Assembly: GCA_019059635.1 (NCBI GenBank)
Contig: JAGVRJ010000012.1
Coordinates: 1,488,001 to 1,552,000, forward strand
DNA from: Proales similis
Lineage: Eukaryota; Rotifera; Eurotatoria; Ploima; Proalidae
Length of the DNA stretch: 64,000 nucleotides
Reading direction: 5' to 3'
Shown here in pieces: positions 35,001 to 47,518 of this stretch (positions are counted from its first letter, which is position 1; the number at the start of each line of letters is the position of its first letter). A program made the position numbers and the translations under genes. The notes beneath the pieces are model-generated. The model made no database searches and had not been told where the DNA came from. It saw only the letters and a list, made by a program, of their open reading frames with translations.

Positions 35001-38000
35001 GTTGCGAATTGATCAGACAAAGTTAATGGTCGTCGCAAAAATATGCGTCCAGCTGCGCTTTTCTCATTCAAGCCATCAAGAGCCAAAACTTCAAAGTCGA
35101 TGTTTTCAAACGAGAGTCTTCGGAATTCAGATGAGTTGAGCCATAGTCGGCCATTTCGAGAATCAAGTTCCAGAAGAGATTCTGACCCCAAGCTTCTGTT
35201 AACAAATAGTTTAAGCTGCAATTTGTCTGAGCCGAATACTCTCACTCGGCCAACATAGACTACTTGACGCTTGAAAAGCTCTCTCAAGGACATTGAAAAG
35301 TCGAATCGTTCGAGTGCAAAGCGAAGGGGCTCTTTTGATTCAATTTTTTCGATTGATAGTCTTACTTTGCACGTTTTGAGTGTTTGGAAGGCAAGAGGCA
35401 TGCCGACGAGCCATACGGTGAAATTGGCCGAATCTGTTTTCGTATTCAGCTCGAGATGGCCACTGAATTGATTAAGACTGACTCTTTTGTCAGACGATTG
35501 GGACAACAAGAATCGGTAGAATGGAGGCATCAAGTTGGAACCTGCATATTCATTGAGCAGCTCGAACATGTTGAATTGACGCTGATTTTTAACCTGCAGC
35601 TGAAGTCCTTGAGGTGGACAGTCGAGATATTGACTGGCAACGTCGTCGGGTACCAAAGAGCTGATCAGCACTCGTGAATAAATAACTCGATTCTGAAGCT
35701 GAGCGGCTAGAGTGAGTCTGTAGTCGGAAGCCTTTATCAGCTTGGTCTTGCAAATCAGTTGCCCATTGGCCAGTGCGCAAGCATTCGGATCCAACTGGCT
35801 GACAATCTCTATTTTTGAGCTGATTTCGTCCGTTGTGATTTTGAATTGCTGAATCGTTCGAATGCTGCTGTCTGATGCAATGAATTTGTAGCTTTCGTTC
35901 AGTTCAGACCTTGAATCGCTTAGCTGCAAGATGAGACTCAATTGAGCTGAAATTCTACGCCATCCAATCTTTCCTTTGACAAGTACCAGCGAGCTAATAA
36001 AGTTGCGTTGATTGGTCCCGTGCCAGTCGACTCTTCCAGTAAGACGGTCAACCGACAGTTGATTTTTGCCCTCAAATGGCTCCAGGGTGTGATCAAGTTG
36101 AAATGAATTTCTTTCGGATATTTCGCTCAACTCGCTCGAGTATTCATGAGCTGCTGCCCTCAAGTCGATAAATGGTCCTTTCTCAAATCTGCTAGCCAAA
36201 TTGAAACGCACAATTTGAGCGAGTTGAACTGAAACTGGATCGTCGTTTTGAATGGTAAGCTCCACGGTTAAATTCAAAAGGGTATCTTGATTAGGCCAAC
36301 GAGCTTGAAGCTCCACTATAAACACCTTCATCCAGTGGGGTCCGAACGGAGTGCTGTCTTCGCTTGGCAAATAGAATAGTCCTCGCTTTTTGACAGTGAA
36401 CGGACTGGTTAATGAAACAAGTCCAATTGGCTGGATGCAGTCGTTCAGACGCACTTGTCTCAGGGCGACTTGATAGCCATTTGACGAGGCAACTGCTGAT
36501 TGCAAAAGTTCGCTCTTTTTTACTTTGATTGCTTGAAAATGACTTATATCCCATTCTGGACACTTTGGTTCAAGTGTGGCCTCGATGAACAACTTAAATG
36601 CAATTTGCGTCAATTTTATTTGTTCAAAACAAAATAGTTGAGGGAGAGCGGAATTCTGCTCAAATGTGAATAGATTCTAAAATTGCTAACCTCAATCGCC
36701 TCCAAGCGTTCGATGCTCTTGTCCGATTCATTCAAAGTTAAACGCCAAAGTCGAACGCGAACTCGACCGCCCGGCAGGTAGAGCAGTTTGCGCGACTCCG
36801 TTTCCAGAATTTCATTTCGAATGACCAGCTTCAGTTGGCCAGCGCCGTGGGTCGACTCGATTAAATACCTCACTGGCTTCTCTGGCTCGTCTTGTTTACT
36901 TTTCGTTCGAATCTGACTCAAGTTTAGACTAAGAGCTGAGAGTTTGGTGATACGAAAGTATTTTCTCAATTGCAACATCCGATTGCTTGGAGGTCGAACA
37001 AGAAGTCGATACAAGCCATGTCTTTGTGACTCGTACGTCTTAACCTTCAGCTCGTATAGGCGACTCGGCTTCAGATTCCAATCGATTCTCATCTCCCTCT
37101 CTCCGTTTGGTAAAGTATAGAGAGAATAATCGGTCAACAGCTGGCTACCAAGCTCATTATCCTGTTCCAAGTGAACCTCTTCTATCTTGGCTTTGGATCG
37201 CATAGGTATTCGAATTTGATCGCCCTCTTCTAAAACGATTAGATCCGGCTCAGAATTGACAGCTGGAACAGTGAAATTGAATCGTCTCGTCCAATCTACA
37301 CTTCCGGCTTTGTCAGATTTTAAACGAATGATGAGCTCCAGCTCAACCGATGATGATGAAAGTCCGTAAGCGTTGAAAAGGTCTTGAACCACTTGATCTC
37401 TTTCGGCAACAAGCGATTTTGAAAGCTTGTCGAGATTGAAGAGCCTTTGGCAGGTAAATGGAGACAAGTTCGAGCAAATAATCGCAATCTCGATCTGTTG
37501 GCCAATTTTGCTCAAGTCAATGAGCCGTACGATTCGCTGGTCGGTTTCGAGCTTGATTTCTTGCGTTTCTTTGTCTTTTAAATCGTAAACAATCACCTCA
37601 ACTCTTAGGCTGGGCCCTTTCCTGTTTCCAGAGCGGATACCGATCTCAAATTGATTCTTCGGTCCGAGAAAGGAACCATTGCGGACGTACAAAAGTCCTT
37701 GCTCGTGCTCAAGATAGATCGGCTGTGATGAATCGCTTGATACGTCTACTAAAAGCGATGGTTCAGTGTAAAATAAAAGAGAAGAGGCAAGCTGATGTCC
37801 AGGTAGAAATGCTGCCAGATTGAGAAATGACTCAAATGAATGGAGAGGTTTTAAGTCATTTAATCGTCGCAGTTGGCCGTCGTCGTCGCGCCAAAACTCG
37901 ACTTTGATTTCGGTCTCATTGAACGAGGGAAGAAACGAGTCAAGTTTAATGTCGACTTGGACATTAAAGCTCAATGTTAAGCACCGTCTGCTTCCAGAGG

Positions 38001-41000
38001 AATGCGGCCAGTTGTCAAGACAGGCATCAAGTTGGATCCAGTACACATTTATGGGCTTCGGGTCGGGCTCGTTAACCGGTTGGATAACTAGCCAGCTTTG
38101 AACTGGAGCTACTTTTCTGACATTGAAGAGACTTGATCGATCTTGATGGCTCATTGGCAAGGGACGACTGATGCTTGAGAAGGTGAATGAGACAGCTGAG
38201 TCAATTCGCGTGTTTATCTCGGCTACTTTGAAGGCCCCATGAAGAGAATTCAGCTCTATTTGGAATAGACGATCTTCAAGCTGAGTCCTGATCTCCTCAA
38301 GTGCATCTGTTTCAGCCTTATACGTTTCTTGAAGATGAACGTGAACAAAAAACGAAAACCGCTTTGAAGGCTCCGGACCGATATCGTCCAATTCAACCAA
38401 AAGAACGCTGAGCTCAATCGAAATTAAATCGAGCGAACTCAGGCTATCCAATGGCACAAGTCCAGTTGTCTGCAGCTTTCCTGTGCTTGATTCTATTTTG
38501 AACAGATTCCTCACAGTTGCTCGGTTACTGTCACTAATCTCAAATAGAGCGAGCTGACGAGCTGAGTCAATGCTCAAGTGCGAAAAGATGTCGATATCCA
38601 GTGTTCGGTTCGGTCGAGTTAGTTGGATCCGTTGGATCTCGGTCAACAGTACAATTGGCTCCGATTGATTCGAAACCATCCAAGTTGGCCGGCTGAGTAT
38701 GAAATTCTGTACAAGCAAACTGTTACTTTCTACCAGGCTGCATTCGAGTCGATCGAAATCTGACGACCGAAGTAGCCGAGCGAAATGCTTTATTTCATTA
38801 TTGTGTATGCTTATGTAGTGATCTGAAGTGAGCAGCGGCCGTCCGTCCATCTTGCACTCGGAAATTCGTCTATTTCGATGGCTGAGTGGTGTTTGAGAGA
38901 CATCAATCGAGTTCATATCAATTCGGTCGTGCCAGACTGGCAGTGTTAGCTGCCTTAAATTTCTGAATTCAATTTCAACGCTGAGATCAGATTCAGCTCT
39001 CGAGGCGCCTTGGCCTTGGACGATAATCTTGAGCCAAGCTTGAAAACGACACAAAAGTTGAATGTCAGTTCGATTGGAGCGTATTCTTAGTTCTCCGTCT
39101 ATTTGATCGAGTTCTAGTTTTAGATCGATCTCACACTTGTCATCATTAATCAGCTCGACCAGACTCAGACTGTACGTTAATTCAGCTAGAGCCGGATATT
39201 GGTCGCTGATGGCATCCAGCTTTGCCACGAGTGAGACTGGCTCTGTGTGGTCCACAACGTGGCGAATGTGAAATCCTGTAAACGGCGGTACAATGAAGTA
39301 AGGCGCTTGACTATCCTCAAGATCGTTTAGATTTAGCTGAACAAGAGCGACGAAAAGCTCGTTTGGATTGCAGTGGGCTAATATTTCAAAATTGAACTTC
39401 TGAATCAACTCAAAGTCGAGTTCTCTTGTCGTGATTAAATTCACTTTGTTGTTATCTCGTTCGATGACGGCTTTCAAAACAGTTGGTCCGACTCTGTTGG
39501 GCCAGATATTCGCCAATCTAACATCCTGGCCTTTGCAAGGAAGTAGAAACTGGACAAGAACTCGTTGGCTATAAACTCTGCTCGTGTGCATACTGTACGG
39601 CTCACTTAACCGATCCTCGTCAGCAGAAAACTTAAAAATCGGCTCGTTACTGTCTGCCCGTAGGTCAAAAACAATCGCGATAACAAACGAACGACGATCG
39701 CTCAATAGGGCTCTAAAGTTGACCAAAAAGTGTTTATCCAGCGGCTGCGAGCTGTTTCTGCTGTACAACAATATGTGGCCGCTCTTTTGAAGGTGAACTC
39801 CAATTTGACCAAATGAAGGCGAAATGTCAAAATTTCTTCTACTCCAGAATGGAATGCGTCCCAAACGAATAAAAGGCCATGAATTGAGCTCAGCTGGAGA
39901 GACTTTGAAACGGAAATTGAAATCTGGCGATTCGGTCCTTTCTGTGTGGATAACATTTGCAATCTGTCGTTCTGTTGAGTCAAACTTGACCAAAAGTCGA
40001 GCGGTTGTGTATTTGAACTGAGGAAGACCTTGGTCACGACACAGCAGTGTTAACTCAATAAAATCCAAAGAAGCCAAATGAGCTCGCCTTGAGAGCCAAA
40101 CTCTGCCAGTGAGAGGTTCTACGTAGAAGAGATTCTTGAAATTTCTGGATCCGCTCTCCGCCTTAATCAGCTTATAGGTCAGCGTGCCATTTTCTCCATT
40201 ATCCCGATCCTGAGCTCGCTGGTCAAATATTAAACTGAACTCTTCTTGCGCATCGGTGCTGTCATCAATAACTACTTGGTAGAATTCCTTGTCATATTTG
40301 GGTTCGTTATCATTGACATCCGAGACCTCAATGCGAACAAATGCGTAATCTGGCTCGAAAAGCTTTCGGCTGTCGTAGGCAGAAATGTTAAGCCAGAGCT
40401 CCGCAGCGCCTGTTTCTCTCAACAATGATTCTCGGTCAAGTACTGATCCTCGCCGCAGACTCACGTGCCCATTTATTGCGTCTAGCTCAACAATATCTGG
40501 ATGGCTTGTATTCACGATTGAATATCGCATGTAACGCTCCTGGTAATCGATCTGTTGTTCTTGTGATGAGTGATCGAACGCGCTAAGAGTGGGCGCTGCT
40601 TGTACCTGGTAAATATAGCGACCACCGTACGGACTGGTCACCTCTTGTCCATAATCTTCCTCCATTTTAATATTCACACTGGTCCATTCGAAGCGCAGAC
40701 TAAGCTCGCGAACATGTTTGAATTTTAACTCTCGCTCTAGTATTACAGACGCCTTTGCTCCTTTGCTTTTTACTTTCAGTTTCAGATTGGACCATTGCTT
40801 GGGCGAATTGAACAGTTGATGGAAGCCTGGTCGTAGTCGGATCATGTAGAAACTTGGCAGGAACTGCTTTATCTCAAAATAGATCGAACTCTCTGCGCTC
40901 AGCTCCAAGTCATTCTTGTTTTTGGCTAAAATTTTGACCACTGCCACCACGCTTCCGGGCTTTTGCTGCTGTTTAACAAGGCCAAAGTCGGATAGGTTCG

Positions 41001-41679
41001 ACAGCTTGAACATGAACTCGACGCTCAAATCGACCGGCATGTGCTGATACAGCACACAAGTAAATCGATGAGACCCATCCGGCTGAACTTGACGCAAACC
41101 GAAACCGCAGGTGTCGACCTCTTCTGCTCTGGTCGACTTGGACAAGAGGCCGCATTGGAATCCGTTACATGTGTCGGTAATAGCTCGGTCCCAACTGACG
41201 ATGCTGCGTTTCTGTGTGAACTGACTCGGGCCAATCAGCTCAACGCTCGTCTCCTTGTCAAACAGTTCTGATAGGTCGAGTGCTTCGTGCAGTTTGTCTG
41301 AATCGAATCTTATCAGAACGGCAAACGGTTCGTCCACGCTCACATTGACCCATTGATGCGAATAAGAGTCGCCGATAGAAAGCTGATAGGAGCTTTCTAG
41401 TTGGCTTTTGTCGATCATTTGCAAAAATACTGAACCATGCTCGTGAACTTGGAGGCGGAACTTAGCAAGGCCACTTGGGGGATCAGCGTCGAGAATCGCT
41501 GGCATGCAGAAAGTCGAAGACCAGCAGAGTTGACGTCGCTCGGCCAGAAATACTGTCTGTACTGGGCTCCAGCTCAGGCGTGGTATAAAGTGAGCCTGGA
41601 GAAGCGAGTCGCCGGTTGGCAAAAGGCCGAGCACGATTAAGAAGCCGAACAAGATTAAACACGAGTTCATGGCGAACAT
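29005..41679 (-). CDS. Giant divergent cadherin with laminin-G domains and one membrane span
   Basis: Predicted single-pass adhesion protein of 4133 residues. Minus-strand exons: 36691-41679, 30515-36592, 30214-30460, 29987-30153 and 29005-29925, all in phase. An N-terminal signal peptide (hydrophobic residues about 6-26) is followed by a very long ectodomain of degenerate cadherin repeats. One canonical calcium motif, DVNDNEP, is at about residue 455, followed by a typical repeat ending DRDNGENGTLTYKL and LDRESLLRE-type sequence; other junctions only resemble it (DLEDSQAPYF, DSNEPIFKF). Two laminin-G-like domains precede the membrane: the first spans the splice after exon 2 and contains FWLKLEYSLQSEHLIFRLES and VNVWIGG, the second FELRLSFHYNRDQLSEMILL. 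The transmembrane helix is at 3965-3988, with a tail of about 145 residues including WEPKLHEFMPVLKDLNDL. It resembles Fat, Dachsous and invertebrate classical cadherins in parts but I cannot assign it. No EGF module was recognised. Confidence 0.82.
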
Positions 41680-43343
41680 TTGTACATCTAAAAGTCAACG
41701 AAGCTAACTTAAGGCCATAGAACGAATAAGTCGAGTGTGTGGACGAGACGAGATTGTGGACGAGAGCGGAACGTGAGGCCGGCGGACGCAAGCGACTGTC
41801 GCATCGAACAAAGCGACCTGGACGAACAATGACAAATTGTATTTGTTTCTTCTGAGTGAACTCAACAACACACAGCGCGGATGAGAGGGAAAGAGACACA
41901 GAATGAGGAGGGGGGATTCGTGGTGACCGTGCGCGTTTTCGAGTCACAGTGGCGAAAGTAAACAGAGCGCCGCGAATGGACAACAAGCAAAGCGTTATTA
42001 ATACACCGCTCATTGAGAAAGAGAAGCTTGTGGGCGGCGAGAGCAGAAGAAGAAGAAAGCAAAATATTGAAAAGAATCGAGAGTGAAACTGCTGCTTGTT
42101 CTTGTGGTTGTTGTTGCTCCGCCGGTCATCTCACCACTCGATTTGATGAGCCCGGTCCGCTTCTGGCTACAATGACAGCTAATTAAATCTCTCAAGTAGC
42201 AAAGCGAAGAATCAAATGACCGAACGGACGGCACGCAATGAATAAGTAATAGCTGTGCTCGGGCGGCGCCAGTAGGCGCGATTCTCTTCAGAATCGAGCT
42301 TTCTTTCATTTCTCCACTCGGCTCTCTCTTTCTCTCTCGCTCATTAATCTAATCAAATTAAGCAGCTCGTTTGGCTGGTTGAGCGGATTTGATATCTGTC
42401 GCCTGCTGCATACTAGCGCCTTAATCGGGTTTAAGTCCGGCTGCTTCGAGGCGAATGGCTGCGGTCAACACGCTTATTGTTTATTTAGTCTAACTCATGC
42501 CCATCAGACCGTCGCCACGCGCCCGTCCGCTTTAATTGTTCACACGCCTGAAAGCGATTAGGCGCGGTCCTCTGTTTAAATCGAATGCAAATGAGAAGAG
42601 ATAAGCTTGTTACCTAATCAGACCGGCGCACGCGTCTGTCCTAGCCGTACAAATCAGACTAACGAACCGAAACTTGAGCTTGGTTCAATAAATTTCATCA
42701 ACATCTGAAAGCTGCTAAAGTCTCTCGTCACCTTAGACGCTGCGCCCCTCATAATTTTCGTCTAAAAAAAATCATTAGAGAGCTTGCACAACTCTCATTC
42801 TCGCACTCTCTTTGACTTGGTCTGAGGCAAAATTCAGGCTAATTGGAGATAAAGGTCACTCTCAATTTCGTTCGGTCTTTTCGAATCAATTTTCATACAA
42901 AAGACGAAGAGACAGAGATCGCTCTGGTTAATTAAATTTCCGTTTTAGATCGCAACCACGTTCCGGTTTGTTGACCCCAACTTGACGAAAACAAAGAGCT
43001 AACAACCCTCAGGGGGCAGCGAGCGATACAAAGCAGGCAGAAAACAGTAACACTCGATGTCTCAAACAAATCTAGTAGAATGGAAAAGTGTGTAAATTGG
43101 CCACGTGGGCCAGCGTCCTTTGCGTTGTTATTTTTCTAGCCAATTGGACAAAATCGGATTGGGCAGGTTTTAATATTGAATGAAGGTAGAACGAATGTTA
43201 TTCACGAAGCCAGTCGGTCAGTTTATTTACACGAGGGGCTGCAGAAAACAGCATGCCTGGGGCAAGGGACTTCTTGATTATTATCGCGCGTCGACGCGTC
43301 GCAGATAAGGGTCGTTTGGGCCGTAATCTCGACGAGCGTCCGT
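41680..43343. other. Non-coding interval upstream of the giant cadherin
   Basis: About 1.66 kb without a convincing coding segment. It should contain the cadherin promoter and 5' untranslated region and, near 43222-43343, the 3' end of the ARM-FN3 gene. GA/CT-rich stretches occur near 42030-42060 and 42315-42342. Long frames on the minus strand up to 42309 have no recognisable domain. Confidence 0.55.
43222..43227 (-). terminator. Poly(A) signal of ARM-FN3 gene
   Basis: TTTATT on the plus strand, AATAAA on the minus strand, about 120 bp after the stop codon at 43344. Confidence 0.5.
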
Positions 43344-46300
43344 TCACTTTCCAGTTTTTGCTCCGGCTTCGCTAAGCAGCTCTTTAGCGCCAATTAACGT
43401 GTGCGATCGAACGAACGCTGCGGTTGGCACCATTGATTCTCTGTGGCTCACTTTTCGTCGATCCGCATACGAATCAATTAGAATTTTATATTGAAGTGGC
43501 AAATCAGCTGCTCGACGTTTGCTAGTTGTGACACGGCCGCAGCTCGCCTCTCCCTTAATCTCGACTCGAAATCTGTTTGAAGAACTGGCGCTACGACCCT
43601 GCTTATTGGCCACACTCATGGCTGCCAGGCTCGGACTAATCGTGTCCAGTTCAATGCGGAAATTAGTCGGTTGAACTGCAATCGAGCGCTCGCTTTTGCT
43701 CAGAACGTTGCTCTTGGCCACTTTACGCTCTCTGTTAAAACACAATTAGCGCTTATTAGAGGTACAAGGAAAACTGAAATCTAATTACCCGTTCGATGCC
43801 AATGAGTGATATGTTTTCGAACGAGAAAATTGAGGCAGCGGTGGTTTGGCTTTTTGCGTCCTCTTTGACCTTGATTTTTGTTCAAGGGCTTTAATTGAGT
43901 CTTCGGTCAAATACCTTTCTGGTGAGTATTTCTCATTTTTGACCAATTCGCCGGTCGGATTGGACGATTTCACTGGCACAAGCTTAGAGTAATCGATCGA
44001 CTCCGCAGACGTGATGCTCTCTTTACGCTCTGCGCCTTTTAATTTATCAGTATTAGACGAATCCAAGCCTATTTCTTCGCACACGTTCGTTGGATATTCC
44101 TTCTTGCCCTTCAGTAAATCAAGTAGACTTTCTCCACAAGTTCTACTGCTCGTTTCTTACTTACCATACGAATGCGAGTTTTTTGTCGAATGTAGCTGAG
44201 CATCTGTGGCTCTTTGCTAAGCTTTCGACGATCCAGCAACGGTTCGGTCTTTTCTCTACTTATCCCTCCCGGATACAATGGCGGCCTATCCGGATCATCT
44301 TTAAGGCCAGATTATCCAAATAATTTTAAAACACTTCGATCGACAGCCGCTTACATTCGTCTTTAAGAGTTCGAACTTTAGCAGGCTTGCTTCGACACTT
44401 TCCTTCGGTAGTAAGGGCAATGACCTTTAAAAGTTGATGTAAACAGAATTTATCTCTTCACTGTTAGACCAAGTTTGCTCGTTTAAAATTGTACCTCGAA
44501 TTTGTATTCGGTGTCGGCACGCAACATGCAAACTTGGTGCTCAAGAGCAACACCAGAATACACGCATTTCCCATTTAACAAAAGATCGTAGCGGTTAAGC
44601 CGGCCCACGATAACTTCTGGCGGCTGCCACCGAACCAATATTTCTCGTCGACCGACCATGCCGAACGTGGGCTTCTCAGGCATCGTATCGCCGGGACTAC
44701 AAGTACTCACACAAATTGTTGCCGCGTCGCCTTCTCCTTTTGACGTGCAGCCTCTGATAGCTAGAACTACCGAAGTAGAAGGCGCCAGACCAGTTAAAGT
44801 GAAGCTAGTCTCAGTTGATTTTTCAATAAAATTTTCGTCTTTATAAATTGTGTAGCCGGTCAGGGTGCCATTTGAGCTAGCTGGCGACTCCCAAGAAATT
44901 TTGACCGCGTTCATGCTTCTTGAGACTAGTTTGAGATTCATCGGCTCGGACGGGACCGATTCTTGGGTCGTGGCCTCGACAGTTTCGCTCATTTCACTCA
45001 GCTCATTGAGATGAGAGTTGTAGAGTTGAAGTGAAAACGAATATTTCGTATCGGGTTCAAGGTGATTGAATGAAAAGAAACGCTTTGGGCCTCGGTAAGC
45101 ACATTCCGAGTCTTCAAACGCCGTGTTAATAATCAACCGAGAGAAATATCGGCACTAAACTGCCTCTTACCTTTGTAGAGAATAAAGCTTATTGTATTTC
45201 GGCTGTCGTTCGGTTCATCCCAGTCGCATTCAATTGTCGAGTGATCTCTCACTAAACAAGCATCAACGTAAGAGTCTAAAAATTTCGATCAAGTCGAATC
45301 AAAACCTGTCAAGCGAGGTGCTTCTGGTCGATCGAGGGGCTTAATGGCCGCTTCGATTTGCTCTAGTTCTTCTTTAACATCGCTGCTCTTAGCGGATATT
45401 TTTATGAGCTTGTTAAGATACTCGCGAAAATCCGACATGTCTCTTAGTTTGCGGCAGCCGTTCGAATGAGAGCTCAGAACTCGGAGCAGCCTTAGCAGAT
45501 TTCAGATGAATAACCCTCCAAGGATTGAGCGTTAAACTTACATGGCTGCGAACCATTGGGTCTCTGGGTCTTCGTTTTTATCGATCACTTTACAGAGTAA
45601 CTGAATCAGTTCCGGGAACCACTCTGAATTGGCAACCATCTCGTGTCCTTGTGCGCTTGAGACAAAACCACTTAAGGCATATGCGGCGTTTTTTATGCAG
45701 CCAGTGTCTTGTTCGTATGAAATCATTTTGAAAAATGCTTGTGCCAGTCTGTCAGAAGAATTCAGGCTCAATGCTTTCTTTCTTCCCGCCTCTCGATCGC
45801 ATATTCTTCCTTTTATTTTAGAACAGAAATCAATTGATTTTAAATAGGTTAGATGTGGCGTCTTTTCATTCATACCAAGAGCGAATGCACAATTCATAGA
45901 GCGACCTAGATACGATTGAAGAATTAAATAGAGACAAATCAAATCTTCAATTTGGTTACCTGGATTGTCTAATTCAAGAGATGAGCTCAATTTTTGCAAG
46001 ATTGACAATGCGCTTGGATGAGACAAGACCTTATCACAGCCGCTATCCTCAATGGTGACCCGAGCAATCACAAGAGCAGCATTGCTGCTCACCCAAGCGT
46101 TTGGTCTACCAAGTAGATTCGAGCACCTGATCACAATGTCGAACAATTCGGGCTGTTCTAGTAGCCAACGTCGACCGGTCGCATCTTCTGACTATTATTA
46201 TCTCACACACTTAGGCTGAGTGCGACATAAAGGCCAAGGACAGATCACTTACCAATGTTCCGATCGTTCCAGCCGCGTTCATTATACACTCTGGGTCAGG

Positions 46301-46718
46301 ACTTTGCAGCATGCCAATCAGGTAATTGAGTAGCCTTGATGATTCAGATTGAGGCAATTGACTTAGAAGGCCCGTGAGGTGTTTTATTCCAGGTTCAGTT
46401 TCAGCCACGGTGCCGATGACAAACGCCGCGTTGCCTTTAACTCGAGTTTCCTCTTTTGACATGAGACGCATTATTGACATCAATATATCCTGAATTCTAT
46501 CCTGTCGCAGGAGCTTGCTAATAGTTGCGTCCTTGCCCGTGTGCAAGTCATCCACTAAGTTGGAATAGAAAATTCGAGTCCATGTTAGATTAGCTGTTTA
46601 GCGCAATACAGATAAAGAAAAGCAACTCACCCAGCCGATCAAGTAGCATAACCGGCGGACTAGGATCACGAGCAAACTGCAAAAAGTAGTTCTCTCGATG
46701 CCAGTGCAAGTTCATCAT
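43344..46718 (-). CDS. Armadillo-repeat and fibronectin type III protein, unassigned
   Basis: Ten minus-strand exons splice in phase: 46631-46718, 46253-46554, 45542-46191, 45306-45490, 45111 side preceded by 45171-45275, then 44495-45111, 44355-44424, 44165-44298, 43789-44108 and 43344-43731, giving 952 residues. Residues 1 to about 390 are helical and resemble armadillo/HEAT repeats (for example VKGNAAFVIGTVAETEPGI, CIMNAAGTIGTL, CIKNAAYALSGFVSSAQGHE). Three fibronectin type III domains follow at about 396-490, 490-585 and 585-672, each with the Trp and the Tyr-Lys/Leu-Pro-x-Thr landmarks (HLEPDTKYSFSLQLYN; GLAPSTSVVLAIRG; LRADTEYKFEV). The remaining 280 residues are basic, Ser/Lys-rich and probably disordered. 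No signal peptide or membrane segment, so probably cytoplasmic. I do not recognise a named orthologue. The start MMNLHWHREN is the first in-frame ATG that splices into the repeats. Confidence 0.75.
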
Positions 46719-47518
46719 GACTCAATCGAATCGAATATTGCGAAAACACAACGACTCTACAGAGGCCATTTATATAATCTAAGCTTCGAATAGGAAAGTA
46801 GAGTGGCAAAACAAGTAGAGCAAACGGGCTTGCGCCCTTATCAGTGAGCGGTCCGATCGCCTTGGCGATACGAGACCTCATTTTATGAGCAAGTAGCGGC
46901 CTGAGAAATTGAGTCTTGTTATATGAGCGACAATTACTCTCCTTGCTTAGCATTGCTAAGTCTTCAACAGCCTCTCAACGGCCTGATTTAAAACTAGTAA
47001 CCCATTCAACCGATCATAATCCATGCGAAAGGTAACCTAACGACAGCGAGTGCTAATTATTCTATTGTCAACCGCTCTATTACTCTCTATTACTTCGTTT
47101 TTCCCACTTGCTCACTCAAGCTTCGTTGCAATCGATTAAGCATCTTGAATATTTCTGCGTTGTCAAATAAATTTAAAGAACTGCTGCCGGCTGTTTTTCT
47201 TCTCTCTTTCATCTCATTTAATATTTAAATGAAACTTAACAACAATATTGAGCGAAAACTCTCTTTAAGAGACTGGGACGAATAAAAAGTTTTATGGAAG
47301 CTACCTGACGTATAAGATCGATTTGAGAATCACTACGGCGAATACAAATTTAAATGAGATATTACTTGATTCTCAGACATGCTCTCAAGATCCATTAAAA
47401 AATGTTTTGAAAGATTTGAATCAGACAGGCCGAGCATAGGCGTGTATATTCACGAGCGAACGCGCATCCAATTCGAATGGCCAAGAGATTTGATTTTAAA
47501 CCATACCGTTGAAATAAA
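46719..47518. other. Divergent upstream region of ARM-FN3 and NUP107
   Basis: About 800 bp between head-to-head start codons. A frame on the minus strand at 46666-46953 overlaps the first ARM-FN3 exon in another frame and is not supported. No other structure seen. Confidence 0.5.

Noticed and set aside
41483-42309. Long minus-strand frames upstream of the cadherin
   Set aside because: Arg/Ser-rich simple translations of GA/CT-rich DNA, partly overlapping the first cadherin exon in another frame; no signature.
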